A DNA stretch of 5,956 bases from an uncultured bacterium (GTDB taxonomy: Bacteria; Patescibacteriota; Minisyncoccia; CAIUEV01). This document shows, one piece after another, positions 5,936 to 5,956 of this stretch. Both the position numbers and the translations under genes were made by a program. Under the pieces are notes generated by a model, which saw only the letters and a program-made list of their open reading frames with translations, did no database searches and was not told the DNA's origin. The stretch's first letter is position 1. Every line of letters starts with the position of its first letter. The stretch covers positions 1-5,956 of the forward strand of contig CAIUEV010000094.1 of NCBI GenBank assembly GCA_903898335.1, written 5' to 3'.

Positions 5936-5956
5936 AATCAGGTTTTTTCTAAGAAA

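Noticed and set aside
1..5956. CRISPR array, insertion sequence or phage attachment site
   Set aside because: No spaced direct repeats, transposase or integrase motifs were seen. The tRNA 3' end is not duplicated elsewhere in the window.

Overview
The window reads as compact bacterial chromosome with standard genetic code (TGG for Trp; TAA and TAG stops seen). The gene set is type IV pilus/type II secretion assembly ATPases, a tRNA, a small orphan gene and nusA. A short NusA without C-terminal AR repeats, a highly charged insert in its N-terminal domain, the lack of rimP next to nusA and the short gene spacing together suggest a Candidate Phyla Radiation (Patescibacteria, perhaps Parcubacteria-like) genome. 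That placement is inferred from gene content, not from a marker comparison.

Left part (1-3884, minus strand): two genes read leftward as one likely operon. The promoter-proximal gene (3884 to 852) encodes an unusual 1010-residue protein in which two complete PilB/GspE-type ATPase cores are fused head to tail. Each core has its own Walker A, Asp box, Walker B, His box and four-cysteine zinc site. After 39 bases comes a second, conventional PilB/GspE gene (812 to 1) that runs off the window before its Walker A motif. Three ATPase modules are therefore encoded in a row. They would power extension or assembly of a type IV-like pilus at the inner membrane.

Middle (3885-4576): a short divergent region holds an extended -10 promoter for the pilus operon and a perfect 9-bp inverted repeat that overlaps its -35 region and abuts a tRNA-Gly(CCC) gene on the plus strand. 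Next comes an unrecognised 77-codon gene that looks like a self-contained unit: candidate promoter, leader hairpin, strong Shine-Dalgarno and strong intrinsic terminator. A second intrinsic terminator sits 60 bases further on.

Right part (4577-5935, plus strand): nusA, encoding the transcription elongation/termination factor with its NTD, S1, KH1 and KH2 domains. It starts only 45 bases after the second terminator. It has no Shine-Dalgarno at normal distance but does have a TAATAT box 6 bases before the ATG, so it may be translated from a leaderless or very short-leader mRNA. The last 21 bases hold nothing recognisable.

The most notable item is the fused double ATPase. If it is expressed as one chain, a hexameric motor ring would have to be built from three double subunits with alternating, non-identical ATPase domains.
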